From the NCBI RefSeq assembly GCF_027942865.1, contig NC_134510.1, forward strand, positions 20,887,209 through 20,951,208: a stretch of 64,000 bases of DNA. The letters run 5' to 3'. This DNA comes from Odontesthes bonariensis (lineage: Eukaryota > Chordata > Actinopteri > Atheriniformes > Atherinopsidae). Below are positions 13,002 to 25,129 of this stretch, one piece after another (the stretch's first letter is position 1; every line of letters begins with the position of its first letter). Under the pieces are notes generated by a model that had not been told where the DNA came from, did no database searches, and worked only from the letters and a program-made list of their open reading frames with translations. The position numbers and the translations under genes are program-made.

Positions 13002-16000
13002 ATGCTTCTCTTTACACTGGTCCTTGGAGTTTGGCTTCTTCCAAAAGGCAAGTTTTTCTCAACTGCAAATTAGTTCAATATCCTTCATTTTGAAATGCTT
13101 TTGAATATTTCTGACCGCTCTTCTTTCTAATATGCGTTTTGTGCACCAATAAGTTAGCTTTTTAAAAATATCAAAAACATTTCTTTTCTTTTTGTAGCAT
13201 CGTTTATAGTTCTGATTAATTCCCTTCTAAATGAATGTGGTAATACGGTTTTGTTCATGCTTTGACAATTAATGCTTCTTCTTTTCTTTCCCAGGGGAAA
13301 CTCTGAGATGCTATCATTGTGTTTCAGAACCTTGCACGGAAATAGCAACATGTCCCTCACTGCATGATGTGAGGTGTGTCTCACTCAGAACGATGACATA
13401 TGCAGGTATATTTCTGTATAGTTTATGGTGGTTGTTGGTCCCCTGTTTGGAACTTGCTCAGTTTACAGTGGCTTTTCTTTGGCTACAGGTGGTTCAATAA
13501 TTACTGACGTTGGAGCAAAAACTTGTGCTTTGCCTCAGGAGTGTGGTGAGCATTCTCTCAACTTTGGAACGGTTAAAACCGTGATTACCACCAAGTGCTG
13601 CAACTCGGACCTCTGCAACACCCAATCTGCCCCAGCCGGTAATTTACATCCTGCGTGTATTTATTTATTTTTTTCCCACATTGCAGAGGGTTGCTCTAAC
13701 TACAGTCTGTTGTATTTACAGTTTATGCAAAATGCTTGGTGAGTGCAAATATTTCAAACCAAGAAAAAAGTCCAAAAAGAGAAACAGTTTGAATATTTGC
13801 GAAATGCAGTGACACAGGACCAAGAAAAAAAATGAATTCAGTGTTAAAAGTGAAACGTCCTTGCTGCTAAACCTGATTCTGAATTACAGCTTCACTAATT
13901 TGCCTGGACGGAGGCACTCATATCACAGACGCAAATGATTGTCATTTAATTACACCTAAAAATACTGAAGCAGTGCGCCTTGTAATGTCAAGTTTATTCT
14001 CCAAAACGTCCTTATATATTTTGCTTGTTCCTTCATCCATCCTCTCATTAGACAATGAATAAAGAATTGCACTCTGAAAGTTAGTGCTGACCACATTAAA
14101 ATGCTTCAGGTGTGAAATCAGTCATTTAAGGTTAAAGTGTCAGGGTGGGGTGGTGAGGTAGGACACGTATGCAGACTCAGAGGTTGAAAGCAAACAGGGA
14201 TTTATTCACAAAAACAAATGTTAAAACAAAAGGCGCGGCTGAGCCGGATAACAAAGAAACCTAAACTGAGGAATAAAAACTTGACAAAAACAAAACTCTT
14301 GACAAGGCATGGATAAATACTTAACTTGGTGAGACAACGTGGCGTGGCATGAGGGATATCACAGGTGAGTAGGTAAGGATCTGACAAAAGGACAGGGAGA
14401 CTGGAAACTAAATAGGGAACTGGGAGTGATTGGTGACTGGGTGCAGCTGGTGGGGAATGAACAGGTGACATGAGTGAAGCTAATGAACTGAACATGGGAA
14501 GTGAGGGGAAAACAATGGCAAAACTAAAAACAAGAACTCAAAACCAAGACATAAAACCAAGACATGAAACCTAAAACATGGTGAAACATAAAACTAAAAA
14601 CATGGCAGAGTCCCGTGGGCGTGACATAACGTTACAGAAGTCTTGAGTTTGTGGGTTTGGTTCAGCAACTTTACGACATCAGATCTTACATGCCGAAAGC
14701 ATTGAAAGCCTAATTTGCACATTTGCTAATTTAACAGTTGCCTTAATCTATTGAAAATGAAATGACCAGGTTTTAACTTGTTCAGTTTCCACAATAAAAG
14801 GAAAGGGAACCGCATTGTTTGGCACAGAAACATCATTTTCTAGGAACTTACTTGAAAACAGCCCATTACCATTTTCTTCCTCAAATGATTAATTTTTTGT
14901 TTTACCAGATCCTGGCAAATTTTCCCCAAATGGCAAAAAGTGCTTCACCTGTGAAGGAGAAACATGCACTAAAACTCTAAACTGTGAGGGGAATGAGGAC
15001 CGCTGCATCTCAGTAACAGGTAAGAGACCTGCTTCTTCCTCAAAGTCATTCCAATATCAAACACTGTAGTTTGCTTGATAACATTATTTTCATTCTTTCA
15101 GTGAATGCCGATGGTGTTAAGACGACCTTAAAGGGCTGTGCCTCCGAGCTGATGTGCCTAGCTTCATCTACACAGCAGCTTGCCTTGAAGAACAAAGCAG
15201 CCAGCGGAACAGAACTGAGCTGCTGCCAGGGCGACTTATGCAACAGCGCCGGCAGTAAGTTCTGGTCTGCTGCTGAACGGCGGTGCCGCTCATCTCTCTG
15301 GTCTGTTTGTCTGTCTAACCTGCGTTTTGTGCACCAATAAGTTCGCTTTTTAAGAAGATCTTTGATATCCTCAGAATAGCACCAATATATTTTTTTTCTT
15401 TTTGTAGCATCGTTTCTGAATAATTCCCTTCTAAATGAATGTGGTAATACGGTTTTGTTCATGCTTTGTTGACAATTAATGCTTCTTTTCTTTTTTTTCC
15501 CAGGGGAAACTCTGACATGCTATGAGTGTCTACCAGGGTACTCTGAACCTTGCACGAAAATAGCAACATGTCCCTCACAGAATCATCAGTGTGTCTCACT
15601 CAGAACGATGACATATGCAGGTATATTTCTGTATAGTTTATGGTGGTTGTTGGTCCCCTGTTTGGAACTTGCTCAGTTTACAGTGGCTTTTCTTTGGCTA
15701 CAGGTGGTTCAATAATTACTGACGTTGGAGCAAAAACTTGTGCTTTGCCTCAGGAGTGTGGTGAGCATTCTCTCAACTTTGGAACGGTTAAAACCGTGAT
15801 TACCACCAAGTGCTGCAACTCGGACCTCTGCAACACCCAATCTGCCCCAGGTAATTTACATCCTGCGTGTATTTATTTATTTTTTTCCCACATTGCGGAG
15901 GGTTGCTCTAACTACAGTCTGATGTATTAACACTTTATGCAAAATGCTTGGTGAGTGCAAATATTTCAAACCAAGAAAAAAGTCCAAAAAGAGAAACAGT

Positions 16001-17529
16001 TTGAATATTTGCGAAATGCAGTGACACAGGACCAAGAAAAAAAATGAATTCAGTGTTAAAAGTGAAAACGTCCTTGCTGCTAAACCTGATTCTGAATTAC
16101 AGCTTCACTAATTTGCCTGGACGGAGGCACTCATATCACAGACGCAAATGATTGTCATTTAATTACACCTAAAAATACTGAAGCAGTGCGCCTTGTAATG
16201 TCAAGTTTATTCTCCAAAACGTCCTTATATATTTTGCTTGTTCCTTCATCCATCCTCTCATTAGACAATGAATAAAGAATTGCACTCTGAAAGTTAGTGC
16301 TGACCACATTAAAATGCTTCAGGTGTGAAATCAGTCATTTAAGGTTAAAGTGTCAGGGTGGGGTGGTGAGGTAGGACACGTATGCAGACTCAGAGGTTGA
16401 AAGCAAACAGGGATTTATTCACAAAAACAAATGTTAAAACAAAAGGCGCGGCTGAGCCGGATAACAAAGAAACCTAAACTGAGGAATAAATACTTGACAA
16501 AAACAAAACTCTTGACAAGGCATGGATAAATACTTAACTTGGTGAGACAACGTGGCGTGGCATGAGGGATATCACAGGTGAGTAGGTAAGGATCTGACAA
16601 AAGGACAGGGAGACTGGAAACTAAATAGGGAACTGGGAGTGATTGGTGACTGGGTGCAGCTGGTGGGGAATGAACAGGTGACATGAGTGAAGTTAATGAA
16701 CTGAACATGGGAAGTGAGGGGAAAACAATGGCAAAACTAAAAACAAGAACTCAAAACCAAGACATAAAACCAAGACATGAAACCTAAAACATGGTGAAAC
16801 ATAAAACTAAAAACATGGCAGAGTCCCGTGGGCGTGACATAACGTTACAGAAGTCTTGAGTTTGTGGGTTTGGTTCAGCAACTTTACGACATCAGATCTT
16901 ACATGCCGAAAGCATTGAAAGCCTAATTTGCACATTTGCTAATTTAACAGTTGCCTTAATCTATTGAAAATGAAATGACCAGGTTTTAACTTGTTCAGTT
17001 TCCACAATAAAAGGAAAGGGAACCGCATTGTTTGGCACAGAAACATCATTTTCTAGGAACTTACTTGAAAACAGCCCATTACCATTTTCTTCCTCAAATG
17101 ATTAATTTTTTGTTTTACCAGATCCTGGCAAATTTTCCCCAAATGGCAAAAAGTGCTTCACCTGTGAAGGAGAAACATGCACTAAAACTCTAAACTGTGA
17201 GGGGAATGAGGACCGCTGCATCTCAGTAACAGGTAAGAGACCTGCTTCTTCCTCAAAGTCATTCCAATATCAAACACTGTAGTTTGCTTGATAACATTAT
17301 TTTCATTCTTTCAGTGAATGCCGATGGTGTTAAGACGACCTTAAAGGGCTGTGCCTCCGAGCTGATGTGCCTAGCTTCATCTACACAGCAGCTTGCCTTG
17401 AAGACCAAAGCAGCCAGCGGAACAGAACTGAGCTGCTGCCAGGGCGACTTATGCAACAGCGCCGGCAGTACAAGTGCTGGTCTGCTGCTGATGGCGGTGC
17501 CGCTCATCTCTCTGGTCTTATTGTCTTAG
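13002..17529 (+). CDS. Gene 2: four-LU-domain GPI-anchored Ly6/uPAR-like protein
   Basis: Exons: 13002-13047 (signal peptide MLLFTLVLGVWLLPK), 13295-13405, 13489-13638 (LU1), 14909-15019, 15102-15254 (LU2), 15504-15620, 15704-15850 (LU3), 17122-17232, 17315-17529 (LU4 plus GPI signal, stop 17527-17529). All introns are phase 1 and every internal exon is a multiple of three. LU1 is two residues shorter than its homologues but keeps ten Cys. The first intron appears to use a GC donor (AAAG/GCAAGT). The end of LU2 has a consensus donor (A/GTAAGT at 15255) where the paralogues encode the GPI signal, and the LU3 exon has no signal exon of its own. Hence one four-domain gene rather than two two-domain genes. 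If the donor at 15255 is not used, LU2 would read through to a stop at 15340 without an anchor. Confidence 0.7.
14138..14626 (-). mobile_element. LTR-like element (solo) in gene 2 intron, copy 1
   Basis: 489 bp, starts TGTCAGGG and ends GGGCGTGACA, flanked by TAAAG (14133-14137) and TAACG (14627-14631). TG...CA ends and a 5-bp target duplication are the pattern of retroviral-type LTRs. Read on the minus strand it has an AATAAA in its second half, as an LTR would. No internal gag or pol sequence is present. Gene 1 has the empty site at 1044-1048. Confidence 0.6.
16351..16839 (-). mobile_element. LTR-like element (solo) in gene 2 intron, copy 2
   Basis: Same length, same target site and same flanking TAAAG/TAACG as the copy at 14138-14626. 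It was copied along with the 2.2-kb unit rather than inserted a second time. Confidence 0.65.
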
Positions 17530-17845
17530 TTGCTCAATACAGCAGCATCACTGCTCACCTTTTCTGATCATTTTAGCAGAATTATAGAGCTGCATGCATG
17601 TTCTTCTTTCCAATAATGTGAAATGAGAACGCGAAAAAGATGAGTAAGCAAAGCACCAAATGTCATTTACCTTATCTTGATTCATGCAATTTCTTATGCG
17701 CTTTGCTGTTGTTAATTATGAATACGCTTTTTTCTAAGTAAAAAGGTTAAAAAAGATTCTGGTGCAGATTTTCATTGTTCAGTGCCTTTATAAACCAGAT
17801 TTTTGGAAACACAAAAGACTTGTTCTTGTCATTAATAAGAATTTG

Positions 17846-17851
17846 AATAAA
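17846..17851 (+). other. Polyadenylation signal of gene 2
   Basis: AATAAA about 320 bases after the gene 2 stop, in the same context as in gene 1. Confidence 0.5.
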
Positions 17852-18421
17852 CAAATTGGACCTTTTATTTCTATTTCCTGTCTGAGTCTCTCTTTAATTT
17901 TATAATTGATTACATTAATTGACTTATAACGTTTATGGAACAGCACAAAGTAAGTGTCAAAGCACATACTAATCAGTGTGTGCATTTATATTAATAAAGG
18001 GCAGCTACTTGAATAATCAAAACAGAGCCCCTCAATTACATAAACGGTTTCTGCATACTGTATCACCATAAAGTGTTCCTCATGTGACTGAATCACCCCT
18101 TAGTTGTGCTGCTAGAGGTTCAGCCTGCCGGAGGACCTCCTATGTTGCACTGAGCTCTTCTACCTTCCTCAACTTATATTTGTAGTAATTAGTTGTAATT
18201 CTTGTATGTAATTTATTTTGGTGTGTCAAAAGGAATTGTTGGGGTTTTCATGTTAAGTGTTTTTTATTTCATCTAATTTTTTATTCATTTATTTCATTAT
18301 TACCATTATTTACTCCCTGGTTTAATTTACATCTGTATGCATAAAGGGAACATTTGAGTAAGTTTGGCGTGCTTACGTACGTGATAAAGCGCATTGCGTC
18401 TCTTCCCGTTTACCTCGCTAG

Positions 18422-18899
18422 TGTCAGGGTGGGGTGGTGATATAGGACACGGATGCGGACTTTCAAAAAAAGAGACTGGATTTATTTCACAAACAAAAAA
18501 CAAAGTACAAACAAAAGGCGTGGCTAAACTGGATTCAGAAAACGTGACTGTGAAAAACAAACAAAAAAGACTTGGCAAGGCGTAGGATAAATAAATACTT
18601 AGCTTGTGGTAGGAGACGAAGAACATGGGTGACACAGGTATCATGGAAGGTAAGGCAAGCAAGGCAAGTTGGTAAGACAAACAGGGCAAAGATCCGGCAA
18701 ACAGACAGGGGAGACAGGAAACTAAATAGAGGGCTGGGAGATTAGTGACTGGGTGCAGCTGGTGGGGAATGAACAGGTACAGTGAATGAACTGAGTGAAG
18801 GGAAACTAAAACATGACAAAACTAAAAACTAAACATGGACTAAAAACCAAAACGTGACCTAAAACATAAAACTTAAAACATAAGTTCCGTGGCGTGACA
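18422..18899 (-). mobile_element. LTR-like element (solo), perfect 5-bp target duplication
   Basis: 478 bp from TGTCAGGG to GGCGTGACA, with GCTAG on both sides (18417-18421 and 18900-18904). Same family as 14138-14626 but a diverged subfamily. Confidence 0.65.
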
Positions 18900-20782
18900 G
18901 CTAGTGCGATGTAGAGTTGCTGTCCTATCGGCTCACTGAATATCATCAAAATCCTCTTTCCAGTGGCATATCTCTTATTGAAAACTCCTTAACGCAGTCT
19001 TTCTCTACTCTAGTACTCATTTCTTGTTTCAGCTCTGCTGTTCTCTTCAATCTGTATTTCTAAAGTCTGCTAGGTTGGCTCCATCCCTCTATCTCCAACT
19101 TTCACTTGCTCGGTGCCAGATGTTTAGCTGTCCCCTTTCGTTAGTGATAATGGAACATGAAACAAATGTCTTCTTTTTTTTCCCTGTCCGTCTGAAACAG
19201 GGACAATTAAGATACAAGTTAGAAAGTAAGCTGTGAGCCATATAAAACATGACCACATATAAACCCTGGAGCAGCCATACTGTCTTACTGTCCTCATTTA
19301 CAGAACTATTCCTCTTGTTGTTGTATGAGCTGCAGTAACATTTTTTTTTACTTCCACTGGCAGTAATGTTGATGTGTTTTTATGTCTATACATACCTTCA
19401 TTCCTTGTTTTATACTGCTGCATATAGACCACATTTATACTGAAAGTAATGTGTTTTTTTATATGATCTGATTGAGGTAACGCCTTCACAGTTAAATACC
19501 AGTGCAAACACTTCCGATTGCCTTCAGGAGTTCCTCTGCATCTCTTTTGTTTGACCCCAACTCACTCCACTACACACAACACAGGACCATGAACTGAGCT
19601 CTCGACTGGGGTTTTTCCTGATGTGTGAAGAGTTGCTAGAATAATCTCCAGTGGCACTTTATTGTCTCTACCACATGAGTTTAGGGCCTGCAAAAAAAAG
19701 ATGGTTGCGCTCACGATCATGAAAACATTGCTTTAAACCGTTGCCTTGTATCAACGGAAAAAGTAGGAAAAAAAACCTACAATTTCCTCCAGTCATTTAA
19801 TGACGTGGTTTCTCAGTCGATGTGTTCTGAGCGTCTACTTCTGGCACAGTTTGAGAATTGCTATCCTCACACACTGTCATCTTCCACCAGTGATGTATCC
19901 CGCCTCCTGGGGAACTTATCTGCCTTCTGTCCCCGACCACGTGCTCTGCTTCAGCGTCTATTGGCGTCTGTTTTCCCGGCTTCAACTCTTCTAGCCGGAG
20001 ACCCAGAGACTGTGTGTGGGCTATTAGCTAGAAGATGGGACTGTTTGCTGAGTTTTGCTGGTGTAAAAAGAAGTCATTACCAACGGTTTCCTGATTTCAG
20101 GTCCTAAATACACCTGTTACAATTACAGCATCATCAGACACAAAATTTAAGACGTGGTTTTGTTGGCAGTAAATAAAGGTGAAATCAGCAGTGAATTTTC
20201 TATGATTCATTTAGTAACCCTATCCACAAATTCTGCGTTCTGTAATGAAGGTTCCGTAAATACGTAAACATCAGCTCATGTTTTTCTAATCACAAAACGG
20301 AAACCACTCAGACCAACCCCCAAAGGGTCGTAGGATCTGGTGTCATCCCTCTTTATAACATGAGAACAAAAACTACCAGACACAAAGCCATGAAAATAAA
20401 GACCATCAATAAAACAAAAGAAGCATGAGAAACAAAAACATGTTGCATCTATGAGGGCCGCAGAGGTAAACTAGTGCCTGAAAAGTGTGAATATTTCTTT
20501 CTCTTTTCATTGCGTCTTGGATATCCATTTGATAGAAGACATGATCAGAATAACCCTTTTTGACACTTGTAATAAAGTGTACCAATTATAACATATTTTC
20601 CAATGCATTTAGCTGTCTGGTTGTATAGAGTTGTGGAAAATGTCCAGTTTTTCTTTAGTTTTTAGAAATGTCTGATTCAGATGATTTAAGAGGGAGTCAG
20701 GCCCTACTTTTTGTTGTCTTTATTTAATGATTGTTGCATGAATATGAGTTTCCATAAATACACGTATCCCTCCGATGATAAC
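18743..20782 (+). repeat. Segmental duplication A2 (partner 7875-9923)
   Basis: Partner of the block at 7875-9923. The similarity breaks at 20783, exactly at the TTAA target of the inserted MITE. No gene recognised. Confidence 0.85.
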
Positions 20783-20786
20783 TTAA

Positions 20787-21614
20787 CACTCTGGAGTCTA
20801 AATCCCGCCGGCGGGATTTTTGACACATCTCCAAAAACACATCTGTATCTCTGTGAGTTTTTGTCATTCAAACATATAAGTGACACCATTAAAAACCTTG
20901 AAACTTCTAGTTTTCAAATATATATATATTAAAATGAATTATATAGCTGGCCCTTTTTAAAGACAGTGAACAGAAATCTTTGGATTTTCTGTAGTCTCAG
21001 ACTGCAGCAGCGTCCTAGGCCACACCTATCGCTATTCACATGTAAAGTACCAGGTGATTGAGTGGCTATTCACAGGTGAGAACACACCCCATTCAGCCAG
21101 CATGTGGGGGAAGGCAGCAATGTCCTGCCAGTGACAGACAATTATCTCATGGAGAGTGACAGGGGGGTGGGGGGAATCAGGGGTGTTACACACCCATCTA
21201 ATTAGTATTCAACTAACAGAGACACTGCCTGGAGTTACAAAAACTTTTTTACAGTTTGTGTGAAAACAAAAAAACATTTCTGACTGCACTTTTTACTTTT
21301 ATGCAGCCAACACTTTTGTTTACAGGGTTCAACCTTCAAAAGTCTTGGCTAGATATATTTATAGTGTGTTTTCTTGCACTGTTTGAAGACCTCTAAAACT
21401 TGTTTTTTTGTACAGTTGTGTTTCCCCTCAATTTAAATAAAACTTGTTTGTATTACATTCACTTCACTCTCATATTGTTTTTTGTCAGGCTTTTCAGAAA
21501 ACAACCATATGTGTCACTTTTGCATAGATGTTTACAGTTAGTTGAAATACTTGAAAATGTCAAGGTGGTGACAACTGCCTCAAAGTCTCTGAAAAGGCCT
21601 TAGACTCCAGAGGG
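20787..21614. mobile_element. Non-autonomous TTAA-target (piggyBac-type) element
   Basis: 828 bp between TTAA at 20783-20786 and TTAA at 21615-21618. Terminal inverted repeats are CACTCTGGAGTCTAA on the left and CCCTCTGGAGTCTAA when the right end is read in reverse. Just inside the left end is a palindrome, TCCCGCCGGCGGGA. No transposase frame, so mobility would need a partner. Confidence 0.75.
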
Positions 21615-21776
21615 TTAAATAAAAAGTGACATACTTTCTCTGAACACACGGGGGCGATATAATCCAAATGTAGAGTGAATTGTTTCAGCCAATCAGACTT
21701 TTTTCTTTTTCTAAACAAAATAGGATTTAAAACTAGATCAGCTTGTGGTGCTCTCATAACCACATACCAGTAACCC

Positions 21777-21814
<38 letters not shown>
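21777..21814. repeat. GATA tetranucleotide microsatellite
   Basis: About nine tandem GATA/TAGA units. Confidence 0.95.
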
Positions 21815-21819
21815 CTTGA

Positions 21820-22620
21820 GTCTGTTTGTGGAGCAGCTCAGGGACAGCAGTTTGCTGCTGAACATGCTCCTCTGTCTCATCAGAGTTTGGTGTAGGGAGT
21901 GTTGTGTGTTCTCCAGGATGGACAGAGTCTTCTCCAGGGTCCGTTTCTCTGCCACTGACACCAGAAAGTCCGGCCAGTCTGTCCAAACGTCCAGCATCCC
22001 TCCTTTTAATACTGACCCCCCTCCTAACAAACCACAGCATAAAAGTGAACACTAGACACAACAGACTGGTAAAATATCAGCAGTTTTTTTTTTTTACAGA
22101 TGTTAAAGGACCCCAGTCTTCTCAGGAAATTAAGACGACTCTGTCCTTTATGGTGGATGCTGCCTGTGTTAACAGTCCAGTCCAATTTGTCATCCAGCTG
22201 CAGTTCCAGGTACTTCTAGGTCCTGACCACTTCTGCGTCAGAGCCCGCGATGGAAATGGGCTGGAGATGGGGTCTCTTCCTCCTGAAGTCCACCACCATC
22301 TCCTTGGTCTTGGAGGTGTTAAGCTGCAGATGGTTAGACCTGCACCATCCCACAAAGTCCTCCACCAGGCCCCTGTACTCCGTCTCTTGTCCATCTGCAA
22401 TACATCCAACAATCCTTGTCCTTGATGTCGCTCGTGATCCAGGGCTTTTTATTTGGGAAGCAGCGCACGGTGTTAATAGGGAGCACCATGTCCCTGCAGA
22501 AGTTCATGGAGTCCGTAATATAGTGTGTGGCTGCTGTTGTACCCTCCAATCAGTGGACTCAAAACAGTCCCTCATATGTGTCTCAGGAGAGCTCTGACTG
22601 GAACTCGAAAGTCCCCTTCT
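21820..22620 (-). mobile_element. Rex1-like LINE fragments
   Basis: Minus-strand frames with frameshifts: 22549-22334 resembles the segment between endonuclease and reverse transcriptase (FPNKKPWITSDIKDKD), and 22412-22122 plus 22030-21800 correspond to the C-terminal part of the polyprotein in shifted frames. The central reverse-transcriptase core is gone. Confidence 0.65.
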
Positions 22621-23017
22621 TCCGATGGAATGTTAAGCATTTCATTTCATATCTGGAGAGGATCTTTGTCTTCACTGTTTCATAAGTTCAATAATGTTAC
22701 TCTTTCAGTTGGTCTTGCAAACAGAAAACATGAGCAAAGCCAGACTTGTTGGGAATAAGTAGCTACGTTGCTGTCTAACATGTACTGACAACCATTCATC
22801 TGCTTTCGTTTTACTTTAATCTGCCCAGAAATCTGCCAATGTTCGCTCTGAAATTTAATTTGTGATCTGAGCAACTCAAGTCTAATAGCTGACGCCTTAT
22901 TTTGTGTACCTTACTTGGATCCAGCCACAGAATTGTCATAAAAGATAAGTTTCTTCAACTTTATTCCATCACTGAAAAATATTGTCCAACAGGATTCACA
23001 CTGATATTCTCATTTTA

Positions 23018-24020
23018 ACAGATTTATTATATTTCATACACGCAAAGTACTCTGCCTTAGATAGATAAACCAAAAGGAAAAAAAAAACATTTTAAAAGCT
23101 GTTCACATTGTGAAAGCTAGTCTTGTGTCTAGTCTTGCATAAAACTGATGATCAGGCAAAACCTCAAACACCTGCTGTAGGCGCAGGCTTCTAAAGCTTT
23201 ATCCCTTTTTAGTAGTTGAAAAGTTACTGTCGGTATCTACGAGGGGTGCAGAGGTAAATCAGTGCCTGAAAAGTGTGGATATTTCTTTCTCTTTTCTTTG
23301 CGTCTTGGATATGCATTTGGGAAGTTTTATGAATCACGACTGATTTATTAGTCTTTGCTCAATGCAAAAGTCCTCACTGATGGCACTTCTATTTACCAAA
23401 GAAAAAAAAAAAGCACGTCTTGTATTTAGCGCTTGACATGGCTGCTATGAGGAGGACTCTCAGGTGTTGTAAAACAACGGGGGGAGTAGAGAGTGTGAAA
23501 GAAGGGCTTCTCCATTTGTAGAAATTTATTTGGAATGCCAGAAGAAGACATGATCAGAATGACCCTTTCTGGCCCTTGTAATAAAGTGTACCAATTATAA
23601 CGTATTATAATGTTTTCAAATGCATTTAGCTGTCTGGTTATATAGAGTTGTGGACAGTGGTTGTTAAAAGCAAAACACTCTTTAAGATTTTTATCTTCAA
23701 ATGTTGGGTAGAAATGGATCGAGGCACCATTTTGAAAAGACCGTCTTGGTGTTGGTCAGACCCATACAACATCCTTGGCTTTAATGTGCTGTCTGATTGT
23801 GAACCATGGAGAGACAATACCAAATTTGAACACAATTAATTGAAGCGTAAAGTGTTATTTATTGATGACGGGAGCGCTGATTAAAAAGTTTTTTGTTTTT
23901 ATTTTCCAACTGGGCACAGAGGTCTACCTTAAATACTTCAACTGACTGGATAATCAGGTTCCTACTGAGATGACATGTAGTGTAAGAAGAAACTTAACTT
24001 GGCCCCCCACTACTGATTAT
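23018..24020 (+). repeat. Segmental duplication B2 (partner 11327-12328)
   Basis: Near-identical to 11327-12328. At 24020/24021 it jumps directly into the interior of an LTR-like element that in the partner lies more than 2 kb further on, inside the LU gene. Confidence 0.85.
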
Positions 24021-24394
24021 CAAAGAAACCTAAACTGAGGAATAAATACTTGACAAAAACAAAACTCTTGACAAGGCATGGATAAATACTTAACTTGGTG
24101 AGACAACGTGGCGTGGCATGAGGGATATCACAGGTGATTAGGTAAGGATCTGACAAAAGGACAGGGAGACTGGAAACTAAATAGGGAACTGGGAGTGATT
24201 GTGACTGGGTGCAGCTGGTGGGGAATGAACAGGTGACATGAGTGAAGCTAATGAACTGAACATGGGAAGTGAGGGGAAAACAATGGCAAAACTAAAAACA
24301 AGAACTCAAAACCAAGACATAAAACCAAGACATGAAACCTAAAACATGGTGAAACATAAAACTAAAAACATGGCAGAGTCCCGTGGGCGTGACA
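24021..24394 (-). mobile_element. LTR-like element truncated at a deletion junction
   Basis: Matches the right part of the intronic element of gene 2 (from about 16465) and ends GGGCGTGACA followed by TAACG. It links the duplication to the LU2 exons that follow. Confidence 0.65.
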
Positions 24395-24676
24395 TAACGT
24401 TACAGAAGTCTTGAGTTTGTGGGTTTGGTTCAGCAACTTTACGACACCAGATCTTACATGCCGAAAGCATTGAAAGCCTAATTTGCACATTTGCTAATTT
24501 AACAGTTGCCTTAATCTATTGAAAATGAAATGACCAGGTTTTAACTTGTTCAGTTTCCACAATAAAAGGAAAGGGAACCGCATTGTTTGGCACAGAAACA
24601 TCATTTTCTAGGAACTTACTTGAAAACAGCCCATTACCATTTTCTTCCTCAAATGATTAATTTTTTGTTTTACCAG

Positions 24677-25129
24677 ATCCTGGCAAATTTTCCCCAAATG
24701 GCAAAAAGTGCTTCACCTGTGAAGGAGAAACATGCACTAAAACTCTAAACTGTGAGGGGAATGAGGACCGCTGCATCTCAGTAACAGGTAAGAGACCTGC
24801 TTCTTCCTCAAAGTCATTCCAATATCAAACACTGTAGTTTGCTTGATAACATTATTTTCATTCTTTCAGTGAATGCCGATGGTTTTAAGACGACCTTAAA
24901 GGGCTGTGCCTCCGAGCGGATATGCTCAGCTTCATCTACACAGCAGCTTGCCTTGAAGAACAAAGCAGCCAGCGGAACAGAACCGAGATGCTGCCAGGGC
25001 GACTTATGCAACAGCGCCGGCAGTAAGTGCTGGTCTGCTGCTGATGGCGGTGCCGCTCATCTCTCTGGTCTTATTGTCTTAGTTGCCTCAAGACAGCATA
25101 ACTGCCCACGTCTTGTGATTTTAGAATAG
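24677..25129 (+). pseudogene. Orphan LU2 half-gene (third copy of the LU cluster)
   Basis: Exons 24677-24787 and 24870-25022 encode one LU domain nearly identical to LU2/LU4 of gene 2, ten Cys retained (CCQGDLCN end). No signal exon and no first LU domain lie upstream. The same 2-bp deletion as in gene 2 gives A/GTAAGT at 25022-25023, and reading on shifts the GPI signal out of frame to a stop at 25127-25129. It could contribute only if spliced from an upstream transcript or into gene 3, whose exon at 29511 is phase-compatible; a dead remnant is more likely. Confidence 0.7.

Larger units (their letters stand above)
13126..17529 (+). repeat. Tandem 2.2-kb duplication inside gene 2
   Basis: Unit 1 (about 13126-15302) and unit 2 (about 15315-17520) are nearly identical in exons, introns and an inserted element, with an offset of about 2213 bases. 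At the junction (15302-15318) the end of the terminal coding exon is fused directly to the first-intron sequence, so the signal exon was not included in the duplication. Confidence 0.85.

Noticed and set aside
14202-14495. 97-codon minus-strand frame in gene 2 intron, repeated at 16415-16708
   Set aside because: It lies wholly within the LTR-like element and is not preserved in the copies at 18422 and 26499.
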